From positions 1 through 63,750 of the forward strand of contig JANYBS010000216.1 in NCBI GenBank assembly GCA_025360715.1: DNA of 63,750 nt, written 5' to 3'. Made by a program: the position numbers and the translations under genes. Shown here piece by piece: positions 60,296 through 63,750 of this stretch. The notes beneath the pieces were generated by a model. The model was not told the DNA's origin and searched no databases. It was given only the letters and a program-made list of their open reading frames with translations. This stretch comes from Candidatus Eiseniibacteriota bacterium (GTDB lineage: Bacteria > Eisenbacteria > RBG-16-71-46). Position 1 is the stretch's first letter; every line of letters begins with the position of its first letter.

Positions 60296-61918
60296 TCAGT
60301 GGCCCAGGGCGACGGCGCGAGCGCGCTCGGTGCGCGCGCCCAGCGTGACGCGCACCTCGTACACGCCCGGCGGCAGTGCGCGATCGGCGAGCGCGGCGAG
60401 CGCGGGTACGCGCGCCGTGGCTGCGACGCGGCAGCCAGCGACGCGACGGCCGCTCACGTCGAGGCACTCCACCATCGCCTCGCCGGTCGCCCACGCGGTG
60501 AACGCGACCGTGAACGGTCCCGTGCCCGGGCTGCCGAGCACGCGCACCGCGCCCGGACGCGCATCCGGCGCGGGTGCGCCCAGCACCGGCGCGGCGAGTG
60601 TGGCGCGATCCGTGTAGAGCTGCACGGCGATGGGGCCGTTGCGTGCGTCGGCCCAGGTGGCGAACGCCGCGGTGTCGCTCGCGGCGATGCCCAGGAAGTC
60701 GTCGCCCTTGGAGAAGTTCACCACGGGCGAGGCGGTCTGTGAGATCGCGACGTTGGGCTGGAACGTCACGCCGCCATCGAGTGATCGCGCCGCGTAGATG
60801 CGAAACGGCGCCAGCTGTCCGCCCGTCTGACCGCGGCGGTCGCGCCACGCGAGCACGTAGGCGCCGCCGGGGCTCCACGCGCCCCAGCACATGTCCTGAT
60901 GCGCGCCGTCGCCCACCGGGTCATCGTTCACGCGCTGCGGCAATGACCACGTGTGCCCGCCGTCGGCGCTGGTGCAACTCCACACGTCGGGGTCGCCGTC
61001 GCGCGCATCGATCCACGCGAACACGAGCCGGCCGCTCTGCGAGGGATGCGCGCCCAGATGCCAGCTGAGCTGGTCGAGTGTGTCGGTTGCTGCTAGCGCG
61101 GCGTTGATGGGCAGCGTCGTGATCGCGCTCTCGGTGAACGTCGCGCCGCCGTCGGCGGACGCGGCCAGCACGAACCGCGGTTGTACCGACAGCAGTGGAT
61201 CGATGGAAAGATACGCGGCGTACAGCGTGCCGTCGGCGCCGACCGCCGGCACGGCCATGCTTCCGGTCGAAGGCCCGAGCGGGATCTGTGTATCGAGGAT
61301 GCGAACCGGTGCCCAGGTGTGGCCGTCATCGCTCGAGCTCGTGAACCACACATGCTGTGGGTGCGGAGCGCTCGAGACGTTCTTGCTGAAGGAGTAAACG
61401 CGCCCGTGGTAGGGGCCGTTGCTCTCGTCGACCGCGAGCCACGGCCGGTCTGCAGGCAGTGTGGTGTCGGCGATCGAGGCGGCCATCGACGGCGTATCCC
61501 ACGTGAGCCCACCGTCGAGCGATCGCGTGACCAGGTCGCCGCCGATCGTGTACGGACCACCATCGCTATCGATGTAGCCGGCGTACAGCGTGCCCGAGCG
61601 CGCCCAGTAGAGCTGCGGATCGGCCGATGTGAGGCCCGCGCGCAGGTGAGGGAGGAGCGCAGGCGCGGACCATGTCTGCCCGCCATCGAGCGAGCGCGAG
61701 ACCTGGATCGTGACGAGCCCGGAGTTCGCGCGCATCCACGCGACGGCAAGATGATCCGGGTGGTTCGGATCCGCCGCGAGGACGGATTCGCCGTTCCACG
61801 AGGCGTTCAGGCTCAGGCGGATGTCTGCGGCGTGGCTGATGCGCGGCGAGAGTGGAACGCCCGCGAGGGCCAGCAGCAAACATGCGGCCAGCAGGTTGCG
61901 AATGGGGGGCTTCGGCAT
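60296..61918 (-). CDS. Secreted BNR/Asp-box repeat protein with sorting-like tail
   Basis: 540 residues. A signal peptide ends at SHAAD. Several Asp-boxes of the sialidase type are visible (SLDGGQTWSAP, SLDGGLTWDTP, SADGGATF, SADGGHTWSLP, SLDGGVTF), suggesting a six-bladed propeller. The catalytic Arg triad of true sialidases is not evident, so a hydrolase role is doubtful. The last 90 residues (FTVAFTAWATGEAMVECLDVSGRRV, VYEVRVTLG) are a diverged FlgD/Ig-like tail. Probably surface-bound. Confidence 0.75.
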   Translation of the reverse strand: MPKPPIRNLLAACLLLALAGVPLSPRISHAADIRLSLNASWNGESVLAADPNHPDHLAVAWMRANSGLVTIQVSRSLDGGQTWSAPALLPHLRAGLTSADPQLYWARSGTLYAGYIDSDGGPYTIGGDLVTRSLDGGLTWDTPSMAASIADTTLPADRPWLAVDESNGPYHGRVYSFSKNVSSAPHPQHVWFTSSSDDGHTWAPVRILDTQIPLGPSTGSMAVPAVGADGTLYAAYLSIDPLLSVQPRFVLAASADGGATFTESAITTLPINAALAATDTLDQLSWHLGAHPSQSGRLVFAWIDARDGDPDVWSCTSADGGHTWSLPQRVNDDPVGDGAHQDMCWGAWSPGGAYVLAWRDRRGQTGGQLAPFRIYAARSLDGGVTFQPNVAISQTASPVVNFSKGDDFLGIAASDTAAFATWADARNGPIAVQLYTDRATLAAPVLGAPAPDARPGAVRVLGSPGTGPFTVAFTAWATGEAMVECLDVSGRRVAGCRVAATARVPALAALADRALPPGVYEVRVTLGARTERARAVALGH

Positions 61919-62139
61919 CGGTGAGCTCCAGGGCGGGTCGTCAGGGCAGGTGCGAACGCGTCACAGCCATGCAAGGCACGTGCCCTAAGGGGCAGTGGGC
62001 GTAACGCTCACTGCCACCACATGGCGGACCTACGGCGCGCGATTCCGGCGATGGACGACTGGCCGTTTCGGGGCGCTGCCGCATCCTGAGCGTACCGCGG
62101 CGCGCACTTTCGTCTGCGATCGGGCAGAATCGATCGGGT
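61919..62139. other. Intergenic region upstream of BNR gene
   Basis: 221 bp between two same-strand genes. It should contain the BNR gene's promoter near 61930-61990 and the 3' end of the repeat protein. Nothing else was identified. Confidence 0.35.
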
Positions 62140-63750
62140 CTATCGAAGCACCACGATGCGACCGGATGTGCTCGTCCGGCCCTGCTTCAATCGAAGAAAA
62201 TAGATTCCACTGCTTGCATCGTCCGGCAAACGGATATCGGCTTGGAATCCGTGACGTTCGCCCTGGATGCTTTGGCTGGCGACGCACCTTCCAGACACAT
62301 CGAGCACATCCAGCACTGCAGGAACATCGCCCGGCGTCGCACCGCTGCACGAGACAAACCGACCGAACACTGGCGACACCACGCGCAACACGCAGGTCGG
62401 CTCGGGACTCAGCGGAGCCGGTACGCCGGTCACGCTGCCACCCAAGGCCCCGTTCGGGCCGACCCGCTGCGCATAGATATCGGTGATGCCCGCGCTCCGG
62501 CCATCCTGCCAGACCAGCAGCGCACCGCCGGCCCCATCCTGTATCACCTTCGGAGTCTGCTGAAGGTTTGCAGCTTTCGACGCTGCAACGCCGTCGCTCA
62601 ACCATTGCGGGTCATTGGAACCGTCCGAACGCACGTGTTGCACGTAGATGTCGCCATTCCCGGCAGAGACTCGGGAATCCCCCCATGCCAACAGTGCGCC
62701 GGAGCTGCCGTCCGCTGCCATCGTGAGATTGAGCTGATTATTGGTCGCGCCGCACACCAGCCTGCCATTCGTCGGCCACTGAGTGCTGACCTGCCCATCC
62801 GCAGCGATACGTTGTGCATAGATATCATTGAACGAGATCGTCGACCGGAAGTCTCTCCATCCCATCACGCCGCCGCCGACGCCATCCGAGACGATCAACG
62901 GCTCGACTTGGTTGTTCGGCGCATTGCACACGACCTGGCCGTTCACCGGCCAACGAGGGTCGGGGACACCAGAAGCGAGTACACGCTGACAGTACAAGTC
63001 GAAATCGACGCCATTGCGCTTGTCTTCCCAGACGATCAGGGCTCCACCGCTGCTGTCAGGGGCGATCTCGGGAAGGTCCTGTGTGTTCGGCGCAACACAC
63101 ACGGCAACGCCATTCGCAGGCCAGCTGGGGTCGGCGCTGCCAGTAAGCAGAAGGCGCTGGCAATAGACGTCTCCGGACGAATCGCTGCGCGAGTCGGTCC
63201 AGACGACCAGGACACCGCTATTGCCTGAAGGCGCCAATCGCGGACGAGTCTTCGTTGCCACCACCGGGCACGCGGCGATCCCGTTTGCTGGCCACAACAG
63301 ATCCACCGTCCCGGAAGCACGCACATGCTGGGCAAAAACATCGGACTGTGTGCCGGCCCGGAAATCCTGCCATACGATCACAGCCCCGCCCGCCCCGTCT
63401 GCTACTGCAACCGCATTCTGTTGATTACCACTGGCGGTGCAGATGGGTAGTCCATTCACAGGCCACGCGGCATCAACAGCTCCGCTCGCCAGCAGGTGCT
63501 GCGCATAGATGTCCGAGCCGGTTCCAGATCTCAGGTCCGTCCACGCAATGATCGCCCCTCCGGCGGCATCCGAAACGATGCACGGGGCACCTTGGGTTCC
63601 CGGGGCCGCACACAACGCAACGCCATCCAATGGCCATGTGCCGTCCACGTTCCCAGCGGACGTCACATGCTGCCCATAGATGTCGAACGATGCACCCCGG
63701 CCGTCCGCCCAGACGATGATGGCTCCGCCCTTGAGATCCGTCACGAGCAC
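62140..63750 (-). CDS. Partial secreted WxDxR-repeat protein with FlgD/Ig-like tail
   Basis: The gene enters from the right edge; at least 536 C-terminal codons are present. It holds about eight repeats of 52 to 56 residues, each with GGAxxVW(T/E/Q)DxR(S/N)G, DIYAQ(R/H)(V/I), then WPxNGxxxC and a Q. The last 85 residues (VLDVLDVSGRCVASQSI, SGIYFLRLKQG) are a FlgD/Ig-like domain. It is paralogous with the protein at 39.5-41.9 kb. The signal sequence lies outside the window. Each repeat should be one propeller blade; eight or more blades imply more than one propeller. Confidence 0.75.
   Translation of the reverse strand: MLVTDLKGGAIIVWADGRGASFDIYGQHVTSAGNVDGTWPLDGVALCAAPGTQGAPCIVSDAAGGAIIAWTDLRSGTGSDIYAQHLLASGAVDAAWPVNGLPICTASGNQQNAVAVADGAGGAVIVWQDFRAGTQSDVFAQHVRASGTVDLLWPANGIAACPVVATKTRPRLAPSGNSGVLVVWTDSRSDSSGDVYCQRLLLTGSADPSWPANGVAVCVAPNTQDLPEIAPDSSGGALIVWEDKRNGVDFDLYCQRVLASGVPDPRWPVNGQVVCNAPNNQVEPLIVSDGVGGGVMGWRDFRSTISFNDIYAQRIAADGQVSTQWPTNGRLVCGATNNQLNLTMAADGSSGALLAWGDSRVSAGNGDIYVQHVRSDGSNDPQWLSDGVAASKAANLQQTPKVIQDGAGGALLVWQDGRSAGITDIYAQRVGPNGALGGSVTGVPAPLSPEPTCVLRVVSPVFGRFVSCSGATPGDVPAVLDVLDVSGRCVASQSIQGERHGFQADIRLPDDASSGIYFLRLKQGRTSTSGRIVVLR

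Noticed and set aside
1-63750. CRISPR arrays, insertion sequences, prophage or rRNA
   Set aside because: No evenly spaced repeats, no transposase or integrase domains and no rRNA-like segments were seen on reading.

Overview
This is a GC-rich chromosomal window, densely packed with genes on both strands. It has no recognisable rRNA, tRNA, CRISPR array or insertion sequence. The cell it implies has two membranes: there are predicted outer-membrane barrels, several lipoproteins, a periplasmic metal-binding protein and large secreted proteins. Five secreted proteins end in a FlgD/Ig-like sorting-type domain of the kind common in the FCB group. With the ECF sigma/Ser-Thr kinase pair and the high GC, my best guess is a Candidatus Eisenbacteria-like or related lineage. 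That is inference from gene content, not a phylogenetic placement.

Layout. 1-7.5 kb: a partial GT-C membrane glycosyltransferase, a class V aminotransferase coupled to a membrane cytochrome-c urate hydroxylase (PuuD-like), argJ, an FHA-GAF-PP2C phosphatase, a small protein/nucleotidyltransferase pair, and efp. 7.5-11.6 kb: an HD hydrolase, a small Cys/His-rich membrane protein, an outer-membrane barrel and a Zn/Mn ABC binding protein and permease with no ATPase gene. 11.6-19.7 kb (minus strand): two secreted FlgD-tailed proteins, then an ECF sigma factor overlapping a giant kinase-ATPase-TPR regulator. 20-30 kb: a ClpX-like unfoldase, an SpmA-SpmB fusion, rho, a secreted DUF4412-like protein, a cobalamin adenosyltransferase, an aldo/keto reductase and a membrane protein.

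30-39.5 kb: a sulfotransferase-TPR-SPASM-radical SAM fusion, a giant GreA, a B3/B4-domain protein, a small barrel and a lipoprotein, then a decayed sigma-factor pseudogene beside a truncated MOSC gene. 39.5-50.3 kb: a FlgD-tailed repeat protein, nadE, an MFS exporter, a NatAB-like ABC exporter, a YCF48-type lipoprotein and a YacP-like NYN nuclease. 50.4-63.75 kb: an NmrA-like reductase with an Rrf2 regulator, two lipoproteins, pepA, a DUF1801 protein, rlmD, a two-PDZ protein, a BNR-repeat protein and a partial repeat protein that runs off the window.

Most notable: (1) Rho keeps its ATPase motor but has an Arg/Gly/Gln-rich disordered stretch where the RNA-binding OB fold should be. (2) GreA carries about 740 extra N-terminal residues, including a Tudor/SH3-like patch. 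(3) One polypeptide joins a sulfotransferase domain to a radical SAM module with the SPASM domain in front. (4) A ClpX-like unfoldase lacks the zinc domain and has a long new C-terminus. Two core transcription factors with unusual N-termini suggest an altered elongation/termination apparatus in this lineage. Gene starts were chosen from ribosome-binding sites and family N-termini, and several long open frames were trimmed accordingly.
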